DNA from: Klebsormidium nitens
Lineage: Eukaryota > Streptophyta > Klebsormidiophyceae > Klebsormidiales > Klebsormidiaceae
Assembly (NCBI GenBank): GCA_000708835.1
Contig: DF237008.1
Location: 62,001-126,000 of the forward strand
Direction: 5' to 3'
Length of the DNA: 64,000 nt
Both the position numbers and the translations under genes were made by a program. Shown here piece by piece: positions 11,758 through 23,089 of the stretch (within the stretch, counting starts at the first letter, position 1; every line of letters starts with the position of its first letter). The notes under the pieces are model-generated. The model was given only the letters and a program-made list of their open reading frames with translations, had not been told where the DNA came from and did not search any database.

Positions 11758-14700
11758 ATGGCTGCCCGATCCGCCACCAGGATGCAGGTGCAATCACAAC
11801 TAAACGCAGCTACAACCAGTGCACGTTGTGAAAAACAGTGCAGACATGCTTCGTTCGCGCCAAAGCAACAGCCGCAGCTTCCCTTACGAGGAGCGGTCTG
11901 CCACAATGTGTTGAGCTGGCGGTTCACAAGCACGTTAAAGAAGAAGGTTTATCAAAAGCTTATAATTTCAGAAAGGGGTAGGTTCAGGAGCTGCAGTGGC
12001 GGCGATCAAGAAGATAAGGAAGGGGAGCAAGCGGAGTCGGGCGGCAGAGTTCTGCGAGGAGCCGTCATGAGGAAGCAGGTCAAATTGAATGCAGAGTTGC
12101 AGGTAAGAAGATGGAACTGACATCCTCATCACAGATGCTCGACAATCTACTGTAAAAGATTACCAACTGGCTGAATTTTGACCAACATCGGTTGTTTTCT
12201 GTAAGAGGTAAACGCCTAGAAGAAGCGCGACTCCAAAGTGGAGCAGTGGGAAATTTGTGGAGCTATCCTCCCATCTGCAGGCCCTGCATGTTGCACTGCA
12301 AGGACATATCAGAATAGAGACTTTTTACCACCACATGCAGTCCAACACCATAAAATCCTTGGGCAGAAGGATGCAACCAGAACCTTCTTCTAGCAGACAC
12401 TGTCTTTCAAGGCAGAGCTGATTTCTTCCACTGACAACCCTTACACTCGGTTTCAGGTCCAAAGTGGGAGGAAACTTTTCTGATGCATTTTTTAGCACAC
12501 GCTGTTTGTTGCTCATGTTCATCAACTTTCCACAGACTCCTACTTGAACAAATGCAGAGACTAGGACCGGACGGCCTCGAAGAGAAACTCCGCAGCGTAC
12601 CAAGGCCCCGACAACCGAACCGGCTGCTTGAACTGATTGCGGAGAGGACTGTCAGGGGACAGACCACTCTCATTGTGGAAGTTGGGCGGGCGTCTCCTTC
12701 CGAAACTTCAGAGCAACTGGCTGAAAGGGCGGCCGCATTGATAGAATGGGGTGAGGTGGGGGCCCACACCTAATCACCTCGGTTTCGAACTTTGGGGTTG
12801 TACGGGAAGACTTTTGACAGTTGCGATGCACACTTTGCAGCTTTTATCGATCCTCTGGCTGCCGACTGAGGCAGATCGCATGCGATGAAGTACTTGCGAC
12901 TGTAATCTGAAGCGCAGAGTGCAAACGGGTCGATCAGGGGTCTCCGGAGCACACTGTTAAGAAGCCCAAAAGTCGGGGACTGAACTTTCAGGGGCAAACT
13001 TTTCATGGTCCAGCTGCTTGCCGTCCACTACACAAAAGTGCGCTGAGGAGCCACAATAAATTTTGCTGGGAGTGCAGTAGAAGCTGTGAAATGCTTCATC
13101 TGCAAGAAAGGAAGGCGTCTGGAATTATATTTGAGAACAAGCTCTATACGCTCCTCACCACAGCGCACTCACGCTGTGCTGACTTTGTGCGGAAAAGAAG
13201 GATTGGACCTTCGTTAAGCTGCGCACTGTATGGTGACCTTGCACCCTCTGGTCACACTTGAGACCCCCACGTGTTCGTTGTGTCACCTTCTCCTACTCTT
13301 GAACCCTCATATGCCGGCTTCTTCTGCCTTCGAGATAAAATTCGTAACAATCTGAACCCTTCACATGCTTCTTGCGAAAGACCTCCCCACGAGGGTGCCT
13401 GACAGTTGACGCTCACTCTCTCGGCCTTCTCTCGTTGCAGGAGCAGACGCTGTAGCTGTATGTACGGACGAAGAGCTCACGCCGGATGGGAGGATGGACC
13501 TAGTCACGGTCTGCCACAGTGAGTGCTGCGCTAGCCCCTTCGCTGGAGAGGTTCCTCGGGACTCGGGAAACGCACTGTCCAGGAACAGGTCATTCTTTGA
13601 ACAGCGATACTCAGGACTCAGGAAGCGCACTGTCCAAGAACCGGTCACATTACTGAACAGCGATCTAAGCAGTTCAGGAAGTATACAAAGGTTTTACATG
13701 ACCTCAGAGATCGAGAGTTGTGTCGACTTCAGCGGATCACAGATGAGAACGAGGTTGATCGTTTGCCATTCGAGTTCAGGGGTGACTGTGGGCTAGAGAT
13801 CCGAGACACCGAAGTTTCTTTCTGAAGGTGCTCATTTCTTTTTCGGCCGCTGAATTAGTCGCAGCCAAATCAGCAAGACAGCATTCCGTCTCTGCACAAC
13901 ACTTGTGACGATTGCTCACATCGCGAACCTGCTTTGCATCACAGGATTGGGGAATACGCCTGTCCTTTGTCGAGACTGGATTCTGCACCCCATCCAGGTG
14001 AAGCGGTTTTGCCTTCTCCCTTACTCGTACTTCTGCTTCATGTTTTCAGTGACTGCCCATTCCAATGCGGCGCTCAAAATAAAAAGAGCTCGGCTCGAGG
14101 GCCCTAGATTTGCAGCTTCCTGAAGAGCTGTTGGGTTCTTGCCAAAGGGGAATCTTTCTTGATACGAGACTTCCATCGTTCATCAACACCGCACTAAATT
14201 TTAAAATCGTGCGCAAACTAGGGGAAGGTGCATGAAACAACATTTGCCTCATGCAAACGGGCAACTGTAATCTCGTGGGACCTAATGAGTCCAAAGGATG
14301 TTCGCTCCGTGAGTTTTCTATCGTAACTTTCCCTTGGAATTCGAGCAGCCGGGTTTCCTGTTGCTCGCTTACGAGACTGCAACATCTGCTGCTCGTATGC
14401 TCGTAAAGACCCTCAAGTGCTAACTTTTCTACGTCTGCAGATCGTAGACATTACTCGCTCTGGCGCCGCGGGGTTCAACTTAGTGCAAGCCGTGCTGGGT
14501 GAAGGTAAAACCAAACCATTTTCAAGCTTCTCCGTCTGCGTAATAGAAACACAAGGCTGCTGCATCAAAACACTACCGAGAGCCTGCCTCCTCCGAGGAG
14601 CCGATCGATGATCCAAACTCTTGCTCAGATTCACGGGACGCTTTGTGAGTTCTACCCCTTGAACTAGAGCGGCGGAGTTGAAGCTCACGGTGACGCAACA

Positions 14701-17340
14701 GGAAGTTTAGAAACGAGCCTTCGCTCCAGACGGATGAGCGGTTTTGAGAGAGGTTTCGACTCTACTTCCAGAAATTCAACGCTTACGTAAGGAAATGTCC
14801 AGCTGAGAACGCTTTCAGAACGTTGATGTTGGTCTCATACTGTCTTCAGTCCATGCCAACAGCGCATGACCATTCACGGTCCATCACATTCTCCCTGCTT
14901 CAGGATTTCAGGAAGCCCTTGGATGAGCTCTTCAAGAAGGACCTGCGGCGCAACGAAGGTTCCCGACCGGTCGACCAGACACACACAATTCCGCCGAGAC
15001 CGTTGTAGACAATGTTCAGAGTCTGCTTCTGGTCAAGGAAAATCTTGCTTTTGATTTACAATTTAAAACGTGTTTCTGCTTCCAGGCACGCCGGCGCTGC
15101 TCAAAATTGGTCTGGCGACGGGGCTCGACCCCATCATCGAGGTGAGTTCCACCGGCATGCTTCTCCATATTGTCCATGTGAATCAGACCGAACTAAAAGT
15201 TGTGACTTCAGCTCGTTGGCTGATGCCGCAACATTCTGGTGTGCGTGTCCGGAGAAATTTTTGTGCGAGGCATCTAAGTTGAAAGCCTTTCTGAGAGCGC
15301 ATCTGCTATCTGCTCACAAGGCTTGGACGGCTGACGTCAAGAGCGCTTTCCGTTGCGGTACTGTCAGTTCCCGTTTCGGTGTTGGACGTCAAAATCCATT
15401 TCTGGAAATGAGCTTCTTTAGCGAAGCTCAAACAAAGTCTTGCGGTGCGGGCACGTTGATACCTGCAAACCGATACGATGCCTTACGAGGCAGAATACCC
15501 AGCAGACATCACCCGCTGTGGACAAAACGGAGAGCTTACTTTGTCCCGCCAGAAACAGCTTGCGCAAGTCTTTCGAGGCGCTTATCACGCATTGGCGCTT
15601 GCGCTCATCCAACGTATGTTGCTCTTGGAAACAAAGCGCTCATTCCTTCGTCCACCCGTATTACCGCAGCTCAGCAGTGCCTGGTGCAAACTCAAGAGCT
15701 TGCGCCATTCTCTTGAGGCGGGTATACCGCACCGCCACTTGCGCATCATCTGTTGCTTCTGGAGTTGGGGCGCCCATGCCTTCTCCCACCCTTATCACCG
15801 GCGCTCAGGAATGCCCGGTACAAACGTCCCGACCGCTCTCCCAAGTCTTTTCGCAGGTGGTCAACAAGGACCAGGTAGAGAAAGTGGTCGGCGGTGGTGG
15901 CGCCACTCTTTTTGGCGTCAACATCTCTGTCGGCCTGTCGGTGAGACAACTCCCTTCATCATCGCCTCTATTTTGTCTCTGTCTCTTCCTGACCGCCGTC
16001 TTGACAGCCTCTGCCGCCGTTCAGCGCACTGATGGTGGTTCAAATCACAGTTGTAGTCGTGTTAAACTTGGTCGGTCTCATCTCCCATCCGATTCTGCGC
16101 CTGCCAAGAGCGGCTTCTCGCCGTAAAAGGTCCTCGAGCATCGACTTCGTGTCGAAGCTCGTACTATATGCGGCTCAGGTAATGTTTTCTGTCAGGTTTC
16201 ACCATGGAAATTCAACGTCAGTTAAATATGCCACGTCATATAGCGGCAGCTGACAACGCTCTGCGAGCTGCTATCGACCAGGCGCAGCGCGAGCGCTGCC
16301 CTCGCGCTGCGGCCATCAGTCAGAAACGATCGTCCCAGCAGATATTCTTCTTTTTGCTGCAACTCAGTGTGCGTCAGAGCTGTTGAATGGTGACCCAAAC
16401 TGCCGTGCCGCTAGCCGAGCCGCCAGAAACGTATTGATGCATGTTGGATTCAGCGACTTTGTTACTGGGGACAAATGGCAGCGTCGACCGATGGCAGCTT
16501 TAACGAGCAATGCAAGTCCGCACCCTGCGTCAACTGTCACCAATCGACGCCGCCTGATCCACACAAGTCACAGTTATTGACCCCCCATCTGTTCGAAACT
16601 GATTTTGAACCGTCCGATGATGATTCACGGTGCCCGGTTCAACGGACGCTTCGATATGTGCCAGGTGTCCATCCCGGGGTTCCGTCAGGACGTCGCGAAG
16701 TCGCTCGTGCAGCAACTGCCGTTCGGGGCAGCTTCCGTGGTGGTGAGTGACGCAAGCCCGGCCTCTGCGCGAGCGGATGGCGGTCAGCGACTCCTGACTT
16801 TCATTTTGCAAAGGTCGGGATGAGGGACGCGAAAGATGGTTCTGATGACGCCAAGAAAGGCAAGAGTTTTGCTCACGTGCCAGCTGAATTCCCGCCCGGA
16901 TTGGCGTTCGTGGTGGAAGGCGGTGCTTGGAATATCAAAGCACGAGTTCGACGGAATCTGCAAGCACGAGGTTGCGTGAGAATATCGAGATTGTTCCCAG
17001 GGTAAGTAAAACCCCAGCTGTTGCATGGCACATCTGCTCGAAGAAAGCGGCCCAGCAGCGAAGGAAGGACGCACGCCGTTTACATGACCTCCCTTTCTCC
17101 CAAGTCGCCGTCAATCTGCTAATCGCGCTCGTGTGCAAGTCTTCGATGACTCTGACGTTATCTACGTCTTTGCAGGGCGTGTCGTCGGTTGACGAGGCCC
17201 GGATTATGAGAGCTGCCGGCACGGACGCAATCTGGTTGAAACGGGAAGCCTTGCAGTCAGGGAAAGGCGAACCTAGCTGGGAAGACAAGGCGAGAAGCCT
17301 GCTCGAACAACTGTCGTACGTTTTGATCGGGGATGACTAA
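11758..17340 (+). CDS. Plastid-targeted IGPS-like (beta/alpha)8 barrel, catalytically degenerate
   Basis: The protein follows indole-3-glycerol phosphate synthase (tryptophan pathway) along its length but is divergent. Exons I can support: 11758-12102 (plastid-leader-like N-terminus; ATG in GCCATGG), 12536-12750, 13441-13518, 13945-13997, 14441-14504, 15086-15141, 15857-15940, 16665-16742 and 17176-17340 (stop). Phases agree from exon 2 onward. The exon 1 to exon 2 join does not close in phase, so a small exon or another donor is missing. Barrel landmarks are TTLIVEVGRASPSE, ADAVAVCTDEEL, PVLCRDWILHPIQ, DPIIEV, LFGVNIS, VVGVSSVDEARIM. Against the S. solfataricus enzyme, Glu51, Glu159, Asn180 and Ser211 are kept, but Lys53 is Gly, Lys110 is Arg and Glu210 is Val. 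It probably no longer makes indole-glycerol phosphate; a regulatory or new role is possible. Introns 3 and 6 contain tandem repeats. Confidence 0.82.
13558..13664 (+). repeat. Two-copy tandem repeat, about 54 bp (IGPS-like intron)
   Basis: The unit reads GGACTCGGGAAACGCACTGTCC and on to GAACAGCGAT, at 13558-13608 and again from about 13613 to 13664 with roughly 85% identity. It starts 40 bases past the exon donor at 13519. Confidence 0.85.
15557..15840 (+). repeat. Diverged tandem repeat of about 140 bp before exon 7 (IGPS-like gene)
   Basis: Units start with AGCTTGCGC at 15557 and 15697 and share a TCTTGAGGCG-like block, ACTTGCGC-like and CACCCTTATCACCG-like blocks. A weaker third unit may lie near 15425. 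The last unit runs into the polypyrimidine tract of the exon at 15857. Confidence 0.65.
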
Positions 17341-19404
17341 CGTACCCTGATTCAGAACGCGCTCACGCTTCATTCTTACGATTGAATGATTTGGCAAGCC
17401 GTCATGCTCAACAAGGTGGTTTTCATTGACGCAGCCACACGCTTGAGTCGACAAGGACGAGCACAGCATGCTTTGCACTTTCTATGGTTGAACGTTGCGC
17501 GTTGACATACAGTGATCATATGGTGCCGCCGCTGCTTGCACCAAGCCATGGGTAGTGGGTCTTGGCATGTCGGAGTTTTGACAGGGTCGTCAGATACGCC
17601 ACTCAATCTGTAACGTGTTGCTAATACCTGGGACATTGTCTTTCATGTCGCAAGCAGGCCTATACGCTTATACCTCGTTTCGAAGCCCACTGCCGTTTAG
17701 TGGACTCAATTGGAAGGTGCATGATTGCATGAGTCCAGCTGCGGCATGGTGATAGTTGGTCAAACTGAGCAGAAGGCCCTGATTAGTTGCTCCACGATCC
17801 TGCATGCATGGGTGGAAGTAAAATATATCACAATGACTCAGAATTGCAGGGGGCAGTACACAGCATGCACTTATCAAATGTTGACGTTGTACCGGCCCAC
17901 TGGCCCGCGCGGTCAAGCTTCGTAGAGCCTACATTGAAAACGAAAACTAGCTATGCAGTCGATCGGACAATACAGTCTTATGTAGATGTAGTAAGGATCG
18001 GATCAGCAATTCAGATTGAAGCCTTGTTGTCCAATTCCTAGCTTCGTACCGGCCACTCACTTGAGCTGCGCCATTTTTCATATCGTAGGCAACTCGGAAC
18101 TGCAGAAGTACTTGATTGCGGTGCCCTTCAGAGTTCAGACATCAATCATATAGATATAGCCATCATGTCAAGATCTCAAGCTCGAAGAGAAATGCGTTTG
18201 AGAGTGTAGATATCGTAGAAGTGTCAAAGTCCAGCTAGAGACGGCTAGTCGCCGGCGGCTGCAATATCATCTTATATGAGCATACATTTAAGTCATCTCG
18301 AGTAGACGAACGGACGTTTGATTATTTGCCCTGCTCTTCTTACCAAAGCTTCCAGTGAAGAAAGATATATTTGTCGCTAAAGTTTGGCAATGTTCAATTA
18401 CAGCCAGAAGGTTTGCCTATTGTATTGAGAGCTCATAGTTGTTGAAGAAATGGATCGTGACTTTAGGCCTTCGTTTCTGCTGATGAATATTACACAGTCT
18501 TCATCGTAAATGTACAATTCTCGGAGCTAGCGAATGTTCTAATGCAAGTCAACATCGAATTGGAGCGGATTCACCGGCCCATCACAGTTTTGGCAAGCAT
18601 TCACTTACTAGGTTACTAGCTTGTACGTGCTGCTTTATACTACTAGCGAGAGTGCTGTCTAATCAATTGAGAGTACCCGGCCTAGTAGTCATCATGCGTA
18701 CGATGCGTACGGTAGGTTTGTATATGCGAAGTTTGTTACTCCTTTCATGTTACAAGTTCCAACATAGATCATCATAAGCAGAACTAGTCTTTCCTATTTC
18801 GTCTGATTTCTGCACAATACGAGCTACTTGATTCGTTCACAAAAATTCAATAGGATCCAATACAGCGGTTGCAAATTGTGTTTACAAACCAAGAGTTCGG
18901 AGCTTTTCATTCGGGAAAGTGGTTGGTTGACTGGGAATAGCATCAAAACCAGCGACGTTTAGTATGAGTGGCAAAGGTTTTTTGTTTGCTTACCTCGGGT
19001 CAACCGTTCTTCACACTTTTGTTCAATCTCGAGATCATATATATTCATTGTCTATTCCCGAGGAAAGAAAATGTGCAAACACATAGCCGTTGGCAGTTTT
19101 CCAATTGAATTCATTCAAATTCTTCCATACGAAGGTTTCGAACAGTAGAGAGTTTTGTTTAACACCGTTTTAAATACAGTGTATCTCTGCATTGTTTCGA
19201 TTCTCAGTTCCTACATTTTCACGCTAGTGACTTGGTCGTACAGAAAATTGCCGTCCCAGTAACTCCTACCTCAATCTACGACTCAATTTTACATCGTCCA
19301 ATCGACCACCTCTCAACAAGGTGCCACCTAACAATGATTCTCAGGCGGCGTTTGAATGCTACGAATATGTAACGTACACTCATCTACGACAAGCGACTGC
19401 CAAC
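17341..19404. other. Intergenic, AT-richer, no gene seen
   Basis: Two convergent genes end at its borders. No open frame has recognisable domains, and I found no tRNA, repeat array or coding-like composition. Confidence 0.5.
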
Positions 19405-21238
19405 CTAGACAACGTCAGTGGCTGTTGTGTGGTGCTTAGCACCGGGCATTCCGATGCCGGTGGTGCCAACGCCCGCAGGGGAAGCATTCCTGTTGTGGTT
19501 GTTGCCGATAGGCAGGCCGTGAACCAGGATGTTGTAGATCAGTTGGAAAACGGTGACGATAATCTGGAATGATGCTACGGTTTTCTGCAAAAAGATGGAG
19601 TCCAACGGCTTTAGAAGGTTGCAGATTGTGAAATGGCAACAAGGTACCGCAGAGTCTTTTCACTAGATGCCAAATCCCTATCAGCATCAGCATCAGAGCG
19701 TTTGCTGTTCAGCAAGTGATGCGCGGAATCAGCAAGTGATGCGCGGAAAGCGACGATGAGAAAACACCCTTTCCATCACAATTGAGCAGACTTCATTCTT
19801 GGAAAAGTACTCCACACCTTTTTGGAATTATCACCAGTGTACGTGCCTGACCCAAGCCAGGCTAGCTCCTCAATCAAGTACTACAGACGGTGATAAAGCC
19901 ATTCCGGATCAGGTGTATGCTTACCACAATAGACCCGATGCGGCCTCCACCAATGTTTCCACGTTCAAGAGTTTTGCAGGCAATCCTGCAAGAAACACAA
20001 AGAATGTTCAGAAGGTGGTGTGTTTGCTACAACATCTTGTAAAGAGTGCCTTCGCCACATTACCAATCTACCTCGCTTTTACTTTCAAGAGGGTGGTGAG
20101 AGCTGCCAAAATCCACTTCACATCAATGCAACAGGTCAAAAGCAAACCCTGTCGCGTTACCAAAATCATCCAGAACCTAGAATGCATTTCCAAACCAGCA
20201 AGATGCAGTTTCGGACGAGGAGCCACGCAATGTGTAGAAAAACAGCAAATCAGGTAATGGAACAAACGAGCATTACTTACCCGAAGGCCAAGAGGTTGAT
20301 CAGCAGTGCAATCCAAGCCGTTGCAGCAGCTCCAGAAGCAGAGTGGTCCGCATAGGTGGCTGAATGGTAATATCCCATGATCACCGATGCCAGGCCGAGC
20401 ATGGATGCAATAAGGCAGAAGATCACCATGAAGAAGACCACCGAGTTCCCTGTGCAATGGAACCATATGAAAAGTCAGAAAGCGATGATGGAATCCCGTG
20501 AGAAGTAGCATGCAGCTTTTCACAACTGCCTACTTCACTTTGTTTGTTGGTGCGGTATTTACAATCATTTCAGACGTTTCATGCCAAAACTGACGTGTTG
20601 TAAGGTGTTCATTACCTGTTGCATACCTATTTTCAGTACACGGTGTTCTTGAAAAATACAGCCTCAATCTTGCAGGCTGCTGGTGATATGAGATGTGTCT
20701 GGATAAAAGTCCGACTCGAAAATAACAGTTTCAATCTGTATGCACAGCAGTAAAGAAGGACCCCACCCTGTTCACCCAGTCATGTCACTGAAGAACACCT
20801 GGAGTAGGAGCTCTCATCACTATTCATTGCTCTCTTCGTTTGAATCTCAGCACCAACACTGACCTTCAAGCTGCTCGTACTAGCCAGATTTTGAACAGTT
20901 GCACAGTGTATTTTAGAGCTTCTTGAACTACCAAGGCAGCATCTCTTACCAATTGAACTACAGACGACAGACTGGCATGACACTACCTCAGCTTCTCTGT
21001 CCCTGTGAGCAAACCATCTTGCCACAGCTGAAAATATACTTAAACATCAAAATTCAGTTGCTGCATCCTTACTCTGAATGATCCCAGGGCTATCGGCATC
21101 TTTGTTGAAGAGGTAGCCTGATAGGCACGCAATGACGATGTACATCAGTGACAGCAGGATGATAAGAGGCAACAAGACGCTCCGCCCCATGCCGGCATTC
21201 GGCCCACCCAGCGCACCCTTGGCACCACCCTTCGCCAT
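19405..21238 (-). CDS. AWPM-19/PM19-like membrane protein
   Basis: AWPM-19 proteins are small plasma-membrane proteins induced by ABA, desiccation and cold in land plants; rice PM1 has been reported as an ABA importer. Exons 21073-21238, 20281-20449, 19925-19985 and 19405-19584 give 191 residues, close to the family's usual 160-190, and all phases close. Four membrane segments are visible: SVLLPLIILLSLMYIVIAC in exon 1, VVFFMVIFCLIASMLGLA and TAWIALLINLLAFG in exon 2, and FQIIVTVFQLIYNILVHG in exon 4. The linking GIACKTLERGNIGGGRIG matches the land-plant signature around ACKxINxGGxRG. The C-tail of about 40 residues is longer than usual and hydrophilic, rich in Gly, Thr, Asn and His. A palindromic G-box lies 571 bp upstream. 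A 20-bp tandem repeat (AGCAAGTGATGCGCGGAA at 19711 and 19731) sits in intron 3. Confidence 0.92.
19711..19748 (+). repeat. Two-copy 20-bp tandem repeat in an AWPM-19 intron
   Basis: AGCAAGTGATGCGCGGAA occurs at 19711-19728 and exactly again at 19731-19748. Confidence 0.95.
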
Positions 21239-21808
21239 CTCGAACTGTGTTGAGAGAGGAAGCGCTTGGATTGAGGGCAGGAAGGTGGAAGACGGAAGAC
21301 ACTAGGCGCCTTTGTTTCAAACTTGGAATACTTGGAAATGGCAACGAGAGAATTGCAAGAGTGAGAGAATATACCTTAGCCAAAGATGGCTTCACCCAGA
21401 ATCTCAAACGCGGAGTGCCACTGCTGCACTGCTGAGGCGGACAGTGAGAGCAGACTGCAAATCACAGTTTGTCTGTAGATTTGTCCCAGGTGTACATTAT
21501 GTTCCTGGGTCCCGCCAACCGGGTGCTCTTGCATTCAATGCGCTCCAGCTAGGTGGAGGCATGCAAGCACACCGGGGAAAACTTTCCTTGTCCCTTTTCC
21601 ACGTCGGCACTGAGTGCTGAGGTGGGATGTGGCTTGTCAACCAATCACAGGCTCCTTGTCAACGTCCCCGAGGACGTTTGAGCTTATCGCAGCCGTCGAA
21701 GCAGATTGCTCGGCCAAATGGCACTCTTCGAGGGGGTGCCAGGTTGTAAAATTGAACCTCCCCAACAAAGCTGTAACCAGTGCATGCGTGGAGACTTGAC
21801 TCCGCGTT

Positions 21809-21816
21809 CCACGTGG
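21809..21816. promoter_or_regulatory. Palindromic G-box/ABRE-like site upstream of AWPM-19
   Basis: CCACGTGG is a perfect palindrome with the ACGTG core bound by plant bZIP factors in ABA responses. It lies 571 bp upstream of the AWPM-19 start codon. A single site can arise by chance. Confidence 0.35.
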
Positions 21817-22154
21817 ATGGAGCACCGCACCGCCAGGCTGTTCAACAGGCATGTGAACAACCTCCATCACATGTGTTTCTCAGGACCGAAACCGCCCGCT
21901 GTAATTATCGACGGCCCAACGAGTGATTCAGGATCATCTCAACGGTTATAGAGGCGACAACTGGCCTGGCGGTCACGTTTACCCTAGAAGCTCAACAGCC
22001 AATGGGCGTGCACCACTGGGGATTCTCCAACTTCTGAGGTGACTACGTACGACATGCGACCACAGAGCCGACTCCAAGAGCTGTAATCATCAATGCGCGT
22101 ACCTAGGTCCTACATACTGCGTGTGCACTGTGTGCTGGTTTCCCCGATAAGGCC

Positions 22155-22262
22155 AGGTACGGTACCCCCTCGGGATAGTACTCCAGAGACGGTACCGCGA
22201 GTCCACATAAGTACGGTATACCGTACCGTACGCTTGAAGGGTAGGTACCGTACACCGTACGA
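22155..22262. repeat. Cluster of palindromic GGTACC/TACGGTA motifs
   Basis: At least six related motifs occur within 108 bp: GGTACGGTACC, ACGGTACCG, the 16-base perfect palindrome GTACGGTATACCGTAC (22211-22226), GGTACCGTAC and ACCGTACG. It could form cruciforms or be the end of a foldback element. Confidence 0.75.
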
Positions 22263-23089
22263 TATCAGGCGGGCGGGGCCGCGGACTCACCGCATTGTGG
22301 CGCATGTGGCAACTGCTTAGGTACCGAAATTATAGGGATGTCTCTTCGACTCTTCGTTTCTTATAACTGGGAGAATTCGGAATTCCGACGTTAGCCAGTG
22401 CGGGCGCCCATAGTACGGTAGCTCCCATCATGGTTAATGGCGTACAAAATATTGATTGATGTCTTTGAACATGTCTGCTTCTATGAGTTACCTACTATTA
22501 GTGTGCATGAGCCTACCGACAATACCATAAGATTGATGATAGAACATGTTGTGCCAACGCCCTTCTGAACTTATAATAGGACATGATTGATTGACAGGCT
22601 TAAATTGCTGCATGACAGCTACATGGGGGCTAGAATGATTGTCATTTCAAATCGAGCATCTATGATAAAGTTTAACAAATCATGCAGCACTCTAATTGAA
22701 TTCAAGCTATAAGCGATAAGAATCGACCAGTGTAAGCCAATCATTAAGTGCAGCTGTTTAGAGACTACTTGCAAGTGCGGCATGAATCCCAGTCGAAAGG
22801 CATACTAAGGGATTCTACAGTATAATACAAAGAAGGCCGTTGCGGAAGTATAAGGCTGGCACGTACATATTAGGCAAAACAATGGATATCAACATGAATC
22901 ACTAGATCCGATGATCGTCCGCGGAATTTACACCAAGTCATATTGCTCGCGCTGTCGAACTTGCACGTGCCAATGCTTGCATAAGGAAAGTAGGAATACT
23001 AAGAAACTGATTGAAAGGCCCTTGATTGTAATAATTCTGAACAGGCTGTCTGTTGCTCTCTTAAACTTATTGCTGTGAGCTACTGTACG

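Larger units (their letters stand above)
21239..23089. other. Intergenic: AWPM-19 upstream region and GAUT 3' region
   Basis: It contains the G-box and a cluster of GTACGGT/ACCGTAC motifs (22155-22262). No coding region was recognised. Confidence 0.5.

Noticed and set aside
12136-12152. A 17-nt microexon in the IGPS-like gene
   Set aside because: It would fix the phase but needs a 33-nt intron, which is not credible without RNA support.
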